64,000 bases of DNA, taken from positions 124,001-188,000 of the forward strand of contig NZ_RQJO01000009.1 of NCBI RefSeq assembly GCF_003858635.1. Reading direction: 5' to 3'. Of this stretch, positions 23,645-31,219 are shown piece after piece. The notes beneath the pieces were generated by a model that saw only the letters and a program-made list of their open reading frames with translations, was not told the DNA's origin and did not search any database. This DNA is from Larkinella rosea. Its GTDB lineage: Bacteria; Bacteroidota; Bacteroidia; Cytophagales; Spirosomataceae. The first letter of the stretch is position 1, and each line of letters begins with the position of its first letter. Both the position numbers and the translations under genes were made by a program.

Positions 23645-25423
23645 ATGGACATTCAGGCACAACTCAAACAGGCCGTTGCGGAAGCGATCACGTCGCTGTA
23701 CAACTTACCCGTTGAAAACGTTTTAATTCAACCGACTAAAAAGGAATTTGAAGGATTATACACCTTTGTTACCTTCCCGCTAACCAAATCAACCCGAAAA
23801 CCGCCGGTCGAAATCGGGCAGGCCATCGGGACATATCTGAAAGAAAACACGCACCTGGTCAGCAAATTCAACGTGGTTCAGGGCTTTCTCAATCTGAGCA
23901 TTTCGGATGCGGTCTGGGTCGACGAAGTGAGCGGTATGCTGGCCGACCCCCATTGGGGCCAGTTGCCGTCGCGGAACGAATCGGTGATGGTGGAGTTTTC
24001 GTCGCCGAATACCAATAAACCGCTTCACCTCGGCCACTTGCGCAACAATTTTCTGGGCGATTCGGTCAGCCGGATTCTGAAAGCCAGCGGTTACGATGTC
24101 GTAAAAGCCTGTCTGGTCAATGATCGGGGCATTCACATCTGCAAGTCGATGCTGGCGTATCAGGAGTTTGGCAACGGCGAAACGCCCGAATCGACGGGCA
24201 TGAAGGGCGATCACCTGATTGGGAAATACTACGTCTGGTTTGACAAAGCCCACAAGCAGCAGATCGAGGAGTTGATTGAGGAAGGCATGTCGAAAGAGGA
24301 GGCCGAGAAAAAAACGCCGTTGCTGCTCAAAGTCCAGGAAATGCTGCGGAAGTGGGAGCAGGGAGATCCCGAAACCGTCGAACTCTGGAAACTGATGAAC
24401 AGTTGGGTGTATGCCGGTTTTGCCGAAACCTACCACGAAATCGGCGTCCGTTTCGATAAAACCTACTACGAGTCCGAGACCTATCTGCTGGGCAAAGATG
24501 TTATCGAAGACGGTTTGCAAAAAAATGTGTTTTACCGGAAACCCGACGGTTCGGTCTGGATCGATCTCGCCGACGAAGGACTTGACCAGAAGCTGGTGCT
24601 GCGGTCGGATGGCACGTCGGTGTACATGACGCAGGATTTGGGTACCACCGACCTGAAATTCCAGGATTTTCCGATTCAGCGCGGCATCTGGGTGGTGGGC
24701 AACGAGCAGGATTACCATTTTGCGGTTTTGTTTGCCATTCTGCGCCGGTTGGGCCGTCCGTACGCCGACGGTTTATTCCACCTGTCGTACGGCATGGTCG
24801 ATCTGCCAAGCGGCAAGATGAAATCCCGCGAAGGAACGGTCGTCGATGCCGATGATCTGATCGAAGAAATGGTGGAAACCGCCCGAAACCGCACGCGGGA
24901 TCTGGGGAAAATTGACGATTTTGAGAGCGAAGAAGCCACGCTGTTGTACCACATGCTGGCGATGGGGGCGCTGAAATACTATTTATTGAAAGTCGATCCG
25001 AAAAAACGGATGACCTTCAATCCGGAAGAATCGATTGATTTTCAAGGCCATACGGGTCCGTTTATCCAATATACGCACGCCCGAATCTGCTCGGTTTTGC
25101 GGAAAGCCGAGCAATTGGGCGTAAATCCTGTCGGTACATTAAATTCGGTTGAACTGGCTGAGAGTGAGCAACAATTGGTATATTTGCTGACGCAGTTTGT
25201 TCAGCGGATTACCGAAGCTGGCACCGACTATGCACCGTCGTATCTGGCCCAGTATGCCTTCGAATTAGCCAAGGCGTACAACCAGTTTTACGGTGAGTTG
25301 TCGATCCTGTCGGAACCGAATGCCGACAAACTGAAATTTCGGGTAGCCTTATCAAAAGCCGTTGTCGAAACTATCCGGAAAAGTATGGAGTTATTAGGCA
25401 TTGAAGTACCTTCAAAAATGTAA
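23645..25423 (+). CDS. argS: Arginine-tRNA ligase
   Basis: Class I aminoacyl-tRNA synthetase charging tRNA-Arg in the cytosol. It has the ArgRS N-terminal domain, the HIGH signature as KPLHLGHLRNNF (His128-Leu-Gly-His131), a catalytic domain with LRSDGTSVYMTQDLGT and YGMVDLPSGKMKSREGT (the KMSKS equivalent), and the C-terminal DALR anticodon-binding domain from about residue 465 (FIQYTHARICSVLRKAE). 592 residues, complete and typical for Bacteroidota. A glutathione peroxidase gene starts 19 bases after its stop codon. Confidence 0.98.
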   Translation: MDIQAQLKQAVAEAITSLYNLPVENVLIQPTKKEFEGLYTFVTFPLTKSTRKPPVEIGQAIGTYLKENTHLVSKFNVVQGFLNLSISDAVWVDEVSGMLADPHWGQLPSRNESVMVEFSSPNTNKPLHLGHLRNNFLGDSVSRILKASGYDVVKACLVNDRGIHICKSMLAYQEFGNGETPESTGMKGDHLIGKYYVWFDKAHKQQIEELIEEGMSKEEAEKKTPLLLKVQEMLRKWEQGDPETVELWKLMNSWVYAGFAETYHEIGVRFDKTYYESETYLLGKDVIEDGLQKNVFYRKPDGSVWIDLADEGLDQKLVLRSDGTSVYMTQDLGTTDLKFQDFPIQRGIWVVGNEQDYHFAVLFAILRRLGRPYADGLFHLSYGMVDLPSGKMKSREGTVVDADDLIEEMVETARNRTRDLGKIDDFESEEATLLYHMLAMGALKYYLLKVDPKKRMTFNPEESIDFQGHTGPFIQYTHARICSVLRKAEQLGVNPVGTLNSVELAESEQQLVYLLTQFVQRITEAGTDYAPSYLAQYAFELAKAYNQFYGELSILSEPNADKLKFRVALSKAVVETIRKSMELLGIEVPSKM

Positions 25424-25442
25424 ACCTTTTTACCCAGCAAAA

Positions 25443-26045
25443 ATGAAAAAACTGCTTTTTATCCTGACCGTAGGCGTTGTAGCTGTAACATTATCCAGCT
25501 TTATGTCCGTCAAAACCATTGTCAACATGTTGGCGCGCGATAATAGCGCAGCGGCAGTTGCCCCAACCAAAAAATTGTACGATTTTACGATGACCTCCAT
25601 TGAGGGAAAAACCGTGCCTCTGAAACAGTACAGAGGTAAAAAAGTGGTCATTCTGAACACCGCTTCGAAGTGTGGTTATACCAAGCAGTTTGCTGATTGG
25701 GAAACATTTTACAAGGAACACGGCGATAAAGTTGTCGTTTTGGGTTTCCCTTCCAACAACTTCAAGAGCCAGGATCCGGGTACGAACGCCGAAATTGCTG
25801 AGTTTTGCAAAAAGAATTATGGTGTATCGTTCCCGATGTTCGAGAAAATCGAAGTGATTGGCGAAAATCAGGCTCCGCTATACAAGTGGCTGTCAGACAA
25901 ACAGTTGAATGGTGGCGTAAACGACCAGGTTCCGAGCTGGAATTTCTGTAAATACGTGATCAACGAAAAAGGCGAACTGGTCGCTTTCTTCCCATCCAAA
26001 GTGTTACCAACCGACGCTGAATTCAAAGCAGCCGTTGGAATTTAA
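25443..26045 (+). CDS. Glutathione peroxidase-family thiol peroxidase, exported
   Basis: Cys-type GPx-like peroxidase that reduces hydroperoxides, probably with thioredoxin rather than glutathione as donor. The peroxidatic Cys77 is in NTASKCGYTKQF; the catalytic Gln/Trp-Asn region is recognisable as KSQDPG and VPSWNFCKYVI. The usual FPCNQF is FPSNNF here, and a Cys in AEFCKKNYGV may be the resolving residue. The start MKKLLFILTVGVVAVTLSSF is a signal or anchor sequence, so it likely works in the periplasm. The ATG at 25443 is used; the longer TTG frame overlaps argS. 200 residues. Inverted repeat e separates it from menA. Confidence 0.92.
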   Translation: MKKLLFILTVGVVAVTLSSFMSVKTIVNMLARDNSAAAVAPTKKLYDFTMTSIEGKTVPLKQYRGKKVVILNTASKCGYTKQFADWETFYKEHGDKVVVLGFPSNNFKSQDPGTNAEIAEFCKKNYGVSFPMFEKIEVIGENQAPLYKWLSDKQLNGGVNDQVPSWNFCKYVINEKGELVAFFPSKVLPTDAEFKAAVGI

Positions 26046-26050
26046 TTACT

Positions 26051-26121
26051 AATGAACAATGAATAATGAATAATGAAAACCGGTGCGATTCCTTTTCATT
26101 GTTCATTATTCATTGTTCATT
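26051..26121. repeat. Long intergenic inverted repeat (element e)
   Basis: Two 29-base arms (26051-26079, 26093-26121) complementary at 28 of 29 positions around a 13-base loop. The arms are runs of the unit aatgaa with variants (aatgaac, aatgaat). It begins 5 bases after the peroxidase stop; further aatgaaa-type sequence continues on both sides of the menA start codon at 26135. Confidence 0.92.
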
Positions 26122-26134
26122 TTTCATTCGAAAA

Positions 26135-27028
26135 ATGAAAAGTTGGCTTGCGGCTGCCCGGCCGCGTACTTTACCGCTGTCTTTGGCCAGCATCATTCTG
26201 GGTAGTTTTTTGGCTTCATCGACAGGCCAGTTTAGCTGGACGATCTTCGTTCTGGCTTCTCTCACCACGATTTTTCTGCAAATCCTCTCCAATTTTGCCA
26301 ATGATTACGGCGATGCGGTTTCGGGGAAAGATACTGCCGAGCGCGTTGGCCCTCGCCGGGCCGTTGCCACCGGCTTGATCACCAAAGAATCCATGTTTCG
26401 CGCCATCATCTTGATGTCGGTGCTGGCGTTGATTTCCGGTATCTGGCTACTGGTTGAGGCATTGAAAGAGGCCCCCTCAGCCTATTTCTGGATTTTTATG
26501 GGGCTGGGCGTTTTGTGCATTGGAGCCGCCATCGCCTATACCAATGGGAAACATCCGTATGGCTATAGCGGTTTTGGTGACCTTGCCGTACTGCTCTTTT
26601 TTGGTTGGACGGGCGTTCTGGGAACCTACTTCCTGCATACGCTATCGTTCGAACCGCTACTCCTTTTACCGGCTACCAGTGTGGGTTTTCTGGCAACGGG
26701 TGTACTGAATATCAACAACATCCGCGATATTGAAACCGATGCCAAAACCGGGAAAGTCTCCATTCCGGTACGACTGGGCCGCGAGCGCGCTATTCGCTAC
26801 CACTGGCTTTTGTTACTGGGCGGAATGATTTGCGCCGTTGGCTACACCCTGATTATTGGTCACAACTGGTTTAGCTGGCTCTACCTGCTCGCTTTTCCCC
26901 TGTTCGTATTGAACGGTCGGGCGGTTGCCAACCACCAGAAACCAGGGGAGTTGAACCCGCGACTGGGCCAACTGGCCTTGTCGACGCTGCTCTTTGTCGT
27001 GCTGTGGGGCGTGGCGATGGTCATCTGA
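26135..27028 (+). CDS. menA: 1,4-dihydroxy-2-naphthoate polyprenyltransferase
   Basis: Integral membrane UbiA-family enzyme that attaches the polyprenyl tail to 1,4-dihydroxy-2-naphthoate, giving demethylmenaquinone. Start MKSWLAAARPRTLPLSLA matches other MenA proteins, and the Asp-rich prenyl-diphosphate motif NFANDYGDAVSGKDT is clear, with the second motif NNIRDIETDAKTGK later. About nine membrane segments fill 297 residues. ATG 26135 is chosen; the longer frame from 26066 would translate inverted repeat e. Indicates menaquinone-based respiration. Confidence 0.95.
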   Translation: MKSWLAAARPRTLPLSLASIILGSFLASSTGQFSWTIFVLASLTTIFLQILSNFANDYGDAVSGKDTAERVGPRRAVATGLITKESMFRAIILMSVLALISGIWLLVEALKEAPSAYFWIFMGLGVLCIGAAIAYTNGKHPYGYSGFGDLAVLLFFGWTGVLGTYFLHTLSFEPLLLLPATSVGFLATGVLNINNIRDIETDAKTGKVSIPVRLGRERAIRYHWLLLLGGMICAVGYTLIIGHNWFSWLYLLAFPLFVLNGRAVANHQKPGELNPRLGQLALSTLLFVVLWGVAMVI

Positions 27029-27060
27029 AAACCGTATTCTTTCAGTAACTTTCTCAGAAA

Positions 27061-27771
27061 ATGAAAACCATCGGTATCATTGGCGGCATGACCTGGGAAA
27101 GCTCAGCAGTCTACTATCGAGTTATCAATCAGGAAATCGGGCGACGATTAGGTGGTCATCATTCGGCGAAACTGGTGATGGCAAGTGCTGATTTTGAGGA
27201 TTATACGATCTGGCAAAAAGCCGATGACTGGGCATCTATCGAAAAAGCCGTCGATGCGCTGGCGCAAAGCCTTGTTCGGGCCGGAGCCGATTGCGTGGTC
27301 ATTGCCTGCAACACCCAACATGAAGTGGCCGAGGGCGTTACCGAACGGTTGTCTGTGCCGCTTCTGCACATTACCGATGTAACCGCCGAAGCCATTCAGA
27401 TAGCCGGTTTTCGGAAAGTGGGGTTACTCGGAACCCGCTTCACGATGGAGCGCTCGTTTTTTCGCGGGCGGTTGAAAAACCGTTATGGGATTGATGTCAT
27501 TCTGCCCGATGAGGAGGAACAGGCATACGTTCACCAGAAAATCTACGAAGAATTCAGCAGGGGAATTTTCAGTGAAAGTACCCGAAACCGCTTTGTTGCC
27601 ATTATTGAAAAACTGGCGGAGCAGGGGGCCGAAGGCGTTATTCTGGGCTGTACTGAAATCCCGCTGCTGGTTCAGGCCGAACATACCACCGTTCCGTTGT
27701 TTGATACCACGACTCTGCACGCGATGGCTGCCGTCGAATTCAGTCTGGAAACCAGCCCGGCTGTGGACTAA
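27061..27771 (+). CDS. Aspartate/glutamate racemase family protein
   Basis: Cofactor-independent racemase of the Asp/Glu/hydantoin family, likely making D-aspartate or acting on a related amino acid. The N-terminal IGIIGGMTWESSAVYYR is the aspartate-racemase signature. The two catalytic cysteines are Cys83 in VVIACNTQHE and Cys197 in VILGCTEIPLL. 236 residues, cytosolic. The gene follows menA by about 30 bases on the same strand and could be co-transcribed. Confidence 0.92.
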   Translation: MKTIGIIGGMTWESSAVYYRVINQEIGRRLGGHHSAKLVMASADFEDYTIWQKADDWASIEKAVDALAQSLVRAGADCVVIACNTQHEVAEGVTERLSVPLLHITDVTAEAIQIAGFRKVGLLGTRFTMERSFFRGRLKNRYGIDVILPDEEEQAYVHQKIYEEFSRGIFSESTRNRFVAIIEKLAEQGAEGVILGCTEIPLLVQAEHTTVPLFDTTTLHAMAAVEFSLETSPAVD

Positions 27772-27857
27772 ATTTGGCGTTCGATAAATACTTTACAAAA
27801 TAGGCTCATCTGAGCATTAGTTTTAAACAATCCCACCCTGCCGGTGTTTATTTTGGT

Positions 27858-27910
27858 AAGATGGTGGGTGAGTGTGACGTATGGAATGTGCAGGATGTGC
27901 CCACCATCTT
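27858..27910 (+). promoter_or_regulatory. Hairpin between racemase gene and GH9 gene
   Basis: Perfect 11-bp arms aagatggtggg and cccaccatctt (27858-27868, 27900-27910) with a 31-base loop. A TATTTTG box just upstream, one base short of TAnnTTTG, could be the GH9 promoter, which would put this hairpin in the GH9 5' leader. Alternatively it ends the racemase transcript, though no T-run follows. Confidence 0.4.
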
Positions 27911-27999
27911 CTCTTTCAGATTCTTGATACTAGTAATTGTCAGACACTAATGGTATTATTGTAGTAAGGTATGTTTCTATCTTTTACTGCAATAATGCT

Positions 28000-30900
28000 A
28001 TGAAAAACCGGTTTACCCGTCTGGCCAATTCGGCAGCGACATTTTATCGCTTCTTCTGTTGTTGCTTCATATTCAGCTTGCTGTACCTTTCTCTTCCGGT
28101 TAAAGCCCAAACCCTCAGCAAACAAATCATCGTCGATCAGTTTGGCTGGCGCGCTAATGCGAAAAAGATCATTGTTTTCTCCGATCCAATTAACGGACAG
28201 AACGGGAGCATTGGTTATACGCCAGGAACGCAATTTCAGGTTCGGAAAAAGTCAGACAACAGCGTCGTTTTTACCGGAAATGTGGTGGGCTGGAACAACG
28301 GAAACACCCACGGTGATTCGGGTGATAAAATCTGGCATGGCGATTTTTCCGGCTTGACAACGCCCGGAACCTACTACATCGTTGATCCGACCCGAAACGT
28401 CAAATCGTATGATTTTGAAATCAAAAACGACATTTACGCACCGGTTTTAAAAACGTCGGTCAAGACCTTCTTCTACCAGCGCAGTGGCACCGCCATTTCG
28501 GCCACCCACGGCGGCAACTGGAATCACCCGATGGCCCACGGTCAGGATACGAACGCACTACTTTACACCACTTCGGCCCAAACCGGTACGGCCCGGAATG
28601 TAACCGGCGGCTGGTACGACGCGGGTGATTACAACAAATACATTCCGTTTTTGAGCGGTACGCTCTGGGATTTACTGGTGGCTTACGAATTGCGTCCGGC
28701 GGTTTTTACGGACAATACCGCTATTCCGGAATCGGGCAATGGTATTCCGGATGTGCTCGACGAGCTGAAATGGGAGCTGGATTGGATGCTGAAAATGCAG
28801 CAAAGCAACGGCGGAGTTAATAACCGCGTGGCGGTAACGAGCTACGAAAATGGCACCGACAATCCGGCGACCGACACCCAGCCCCGGTATTATACCAATG
28901 TTACCACCTGGGCAACAGCCACTTTTGCGGCTTTGACCGCTCATGCGGCCCGGACTTATCAGACCGCTAATCCCGCATATGCCACCACGCTTAGGACGGC
29001 TTCTGAAAAAGCCTGGATGTATTTGGAAGCCAACGCGTCGATGAGTCCGGCGTCGGGAACGGACGGAGCGGCCCTAGCCGCTGCTGATGCCGGAGCCAAT
29101 ACCAACGCCGACAAACGCCTGCGCGTTTACGCGGCTGCCGAGTTGTGGCGCACCACCGGAACGGCTAAATACAAAACATATTTTGAGAGTAATTACAAAA
29201 ATATCAATGCGACCAGTGAGAACGGTTTTCATCCTTTCTCAAACGGCAATCTGGATGCCTCGCTGTGCCTGGATTTGAACCGGGCATATTTTGTGTATTG
29301 TCAAACGCCGAATGCGACATCCTCTATTGTTACCGAGTTAAAAAGCCGTTTCCAGAACGCGATGGACTGGAACATCGAGTCAAATTACGTTAGTAAAAAC
29401 GACCCGTATCTGGGCTTCATGTGGAGCGGTCACTACACCTGGGGTTCCAATCAGTTAAAAATGAAATGGGCTCAAATTGCTATCCTATCGGCCGAATTGG
29501 GCATCAATCCGGCTAAAACCGCTCTCTATAAGGAAATTGCCGAAGAGTACCTGCATTACATGCACGGCCGAAACCCGCTGGCGTGGCTGTATTTGAGCAA
29601 CATGGGCACGAAAGGGGCCAATCTGGGTGGCGACAACAGCGTGATGGAAATTTACCACAGCTGGTATCGCGACGGTTCGGCGAAGTATGACGGCGCTGGT
29701 TCGCAATTTGGCCCGGCACCCGGTTTTGTGGCGGGTGGTGCCAATCAATATTATTCCGGCACAGCGACGCCCCCGAAAGGCGAGCCGCCGATGAAAGCCT
29801 ACCGCGATTGGAATACGGTTTGGCCGGATGCGTCGTGGGAAGTCACGGAACCTGCCATTTATTACCAGGCGGCCTACACGTTTGTGGTGGCTTATTTTTC
29901 CGAAAACGGTGGAACAACTCCACCGACAGTTGCCGCATCGAGCAACAGCCCGGTTTGTGCCGGACAAACGCTGAACCTGCTGGCATCGAACATCGGAACC
30001 GGCGCGACCTATTCCTGGCGTGGGCCGAACGGGTTTACATCCACCCAGCAAAATCCGACAATTCCCAACGCCAATACCACTGCAACCGGTTCGTACACAC
30101 TGACAGCGACGCCATCGGGCGGGACGTCGCAAACCGCGACGACCTCCGTAACCGTCAATGCGATTCCGACGGCGGTGGCGGCTAGCAATAGTCCGGTAGC
30201 AGCCGGTCAAACGCTGAACCTGTCGGCGACAAATGCCGGAACGGGCGCAACGTACAACTGGCGCGGGCCGAATAATTTTACGGCCAACACGCAGAATCCG
30301 TCCATTGTCAACGTGACAACGGCGGCTACCGGATCGTACTCGCTGACGGTGGGGCTCAACTCCTGCACCAAAACCGCCACTACTTCGGTGACAGTAACCG
30401 GTTCATCAGCAATAACTTATTTGATCTACGAAGATGCGCTCAATAGCAATTGGGCCGATTGGTCGTGGAGTACCACCCGGAATTTCAGCAACACAACGCC
30501 GGTTCAAAGCGGTACGAAATCATTGTCGGTGAAATACGATGCGGGCTGGGCCGGGTTGTATCTGCACGCCAATTCTCCGGTGAGTCTGTCGGGATTGACG
30601 CACCTGAAATTCTGGATTCACGGCGGTACCAATACCGGGCAGCAAATTCGCATTATCCTGAATGGGGGAGGACCGTATTATACTGTCACGACAACAGCCA
30701 ATCAGTGGAAGCAAATCACCATTCCGCTTTCGACATTCAATAGCCCAACTTCGGTGTCTGATATTTACTTCCAGGAAGCGACGGGAAGTGCCCGACCGGT
30801 TTGTTATGTGGATAAAATTTACCTGGCCAGTTCGGCTTCGGCGCGGGAAGGAATTGTGATTGAAAATGGAGAAAAAACCGATGTACTGGTTTTCCCAAAT

Positions 30901-31128
30901 CCAGTCACCACTCAGTCGGATGTAACTCTGCGATTTTTGGGTTTTGGCGCTCACGAAACCGTTCAGACGACGCTGACCGATGTTCAGGGACGGCTCATTC
31001 AGGAACAGGCTTTCCAGTTGAATGGAAACGAAAAGCGGTTTTTGCTTCCGAAATTATCCAGCGGCCCGTATTTTATTCAGATTACAGGAGAAAACCGGCA
31101 GTTCGTGAAGAAACTGCTGGTGAAATAA
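28000..31128 (+). CDS. GH9 endoglucanase-like enzyme with Ig-like modules, CBM-like module and T9SS tail
   Basis: Secreted multi-domain glycoside hydrolase family 9 enzyme acting on beta-1,4-glucan or a related polymer. From ATG 28000 (1042 residues): signal peptide ending PVKAQ near residue 37; CelD_N Ig-like domain about 40-140; GH9 (alpha/alpha)6 barrel about 145-630 with Asp207 and Asp210 in GGWYDAGDYNKY, MHGRNPLAWLY, and catalytic acid near Glu617 in VTEPAIYYQ. Two near-identical 80-residue Ig/PKD-like repeats follow (640-800, each with AGQTLNL and GTGATYxWRGPN), then a beta-sandwich CBM-like module (805-945), and a type IX sorting domain from 957 (VLVFPNP to the basic end). So it is secreted across the outer membrane by T9SS. 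Confidence 0.92.
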   Translation: MKNRFTRLANSAATFYRFFCCCFIFSLLYLSLPVKAQTLSKQIIVDQFGWRANAKKIIVFSDPINGQNGSIGYTPGTQFQVRKKSDNSVVFTGNVVGWNNGNTHGDSGDKIWHGDFSGLTTPGTYYIVDPTRNVKSYDFEIKNDIYAPVLKTSVKTFFYQRSGTAISATHGGNWNHPMAHGQDTNALLYTTSAQTGTARNVTGGWYDAGDYNKYIPFLSGTLWDLLVAYELRPAVFTDNTAIPESGNGIPDVLDELKWELDWMLKMQQSNGGVNNRVAVTSYENGTDNPATDTQPRYYTNVTTWATATFAALTAHAARTYQTANPAYATTLRTASEKAWMYLEANASMSPASGTDGAALAAADAGANTNADKRLRVYAAAELWRTTGTAKYKTYFESNYKNINATSENGFHPFSNGNLDASLCLDLNRAYFVYCQTPNATSSIVTELKSRFQNAMDWNIESNYVSKNDPYLGFMWSGHYTWGSNQLKMKWAQIAILSAELGINPAKTALYKEIAEEYLHYMHGRNPLAWLYLSNMGTKGANLGGDNSVMEIYHSWYRDGSAKYDGAGSQFGPAPGFVAGGANQYYSGTATPPKGEPPMKAYRDWNTVWPDASWEVTEPAIYYQAAYTFVVAYFSENGGTTPPTVAASSNSPVCAGQTLNLLASNIGTGATYSWRGPNGFTSTQQNPTIPNANTTATGSYTLTATPSGGTSQTATTSVTVNAIPTAVAASNSPVAAGQTLNLSATNAGTGATYNWRGPNNFTANTQNPSIVNVTTAATGSYSLTVGLNSCTKTATTSVTVTGSSAITYLIYEDALNSNWADWSWSTTRNFSNTTPVQSGTKSLSVKYDAGWAGLYLHANSPVSLSGLTHLKFWIHGGTNTGQQIRIILNGGGPYYTVTTTANQWKQITIPLSTFNSPTSVSDIYFQEATGSARPVCYVDKIYLASSASAREGIVIENGEKTDVLVFPNPVTTQSDVTLRFLGFGAHETVQTTLTDVQGRLIQEQAFQLNGNEKRFLLPKLSSGPYFIQITGENRQFVKKLLVK

Positions 31129-31219
31129 CGTACCCACGGACTTTAGTTCGTGAGATCCTAATAATTCCAAAATTCAAGCTGTAATTGGGATCTTACGGAC
31201 TAAAGTCCGTGGGTACGTT
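31127..31219. repeat. Inverted repeat between convergent GH9 and ileS genes (element f)
   Basis: Arms 31127-31159 and 31187-31219 are complementary at about 30 of 33 positions. The outer 19 bases are perfect and contain cgtacccacggac. Each arm begins within the stop codon of its neighbouring gene, so the element is the whole gap and can act as a bidirectional terminator. One arm also occurs alone at 21488-21507. Confidence 0.9.

Noticed and set aside
26051-26121. Insertion-sequence terminal repeats
   Set aside because: No transposase between the arms; the loop is 13 bases. The same holds for the other palindromes.
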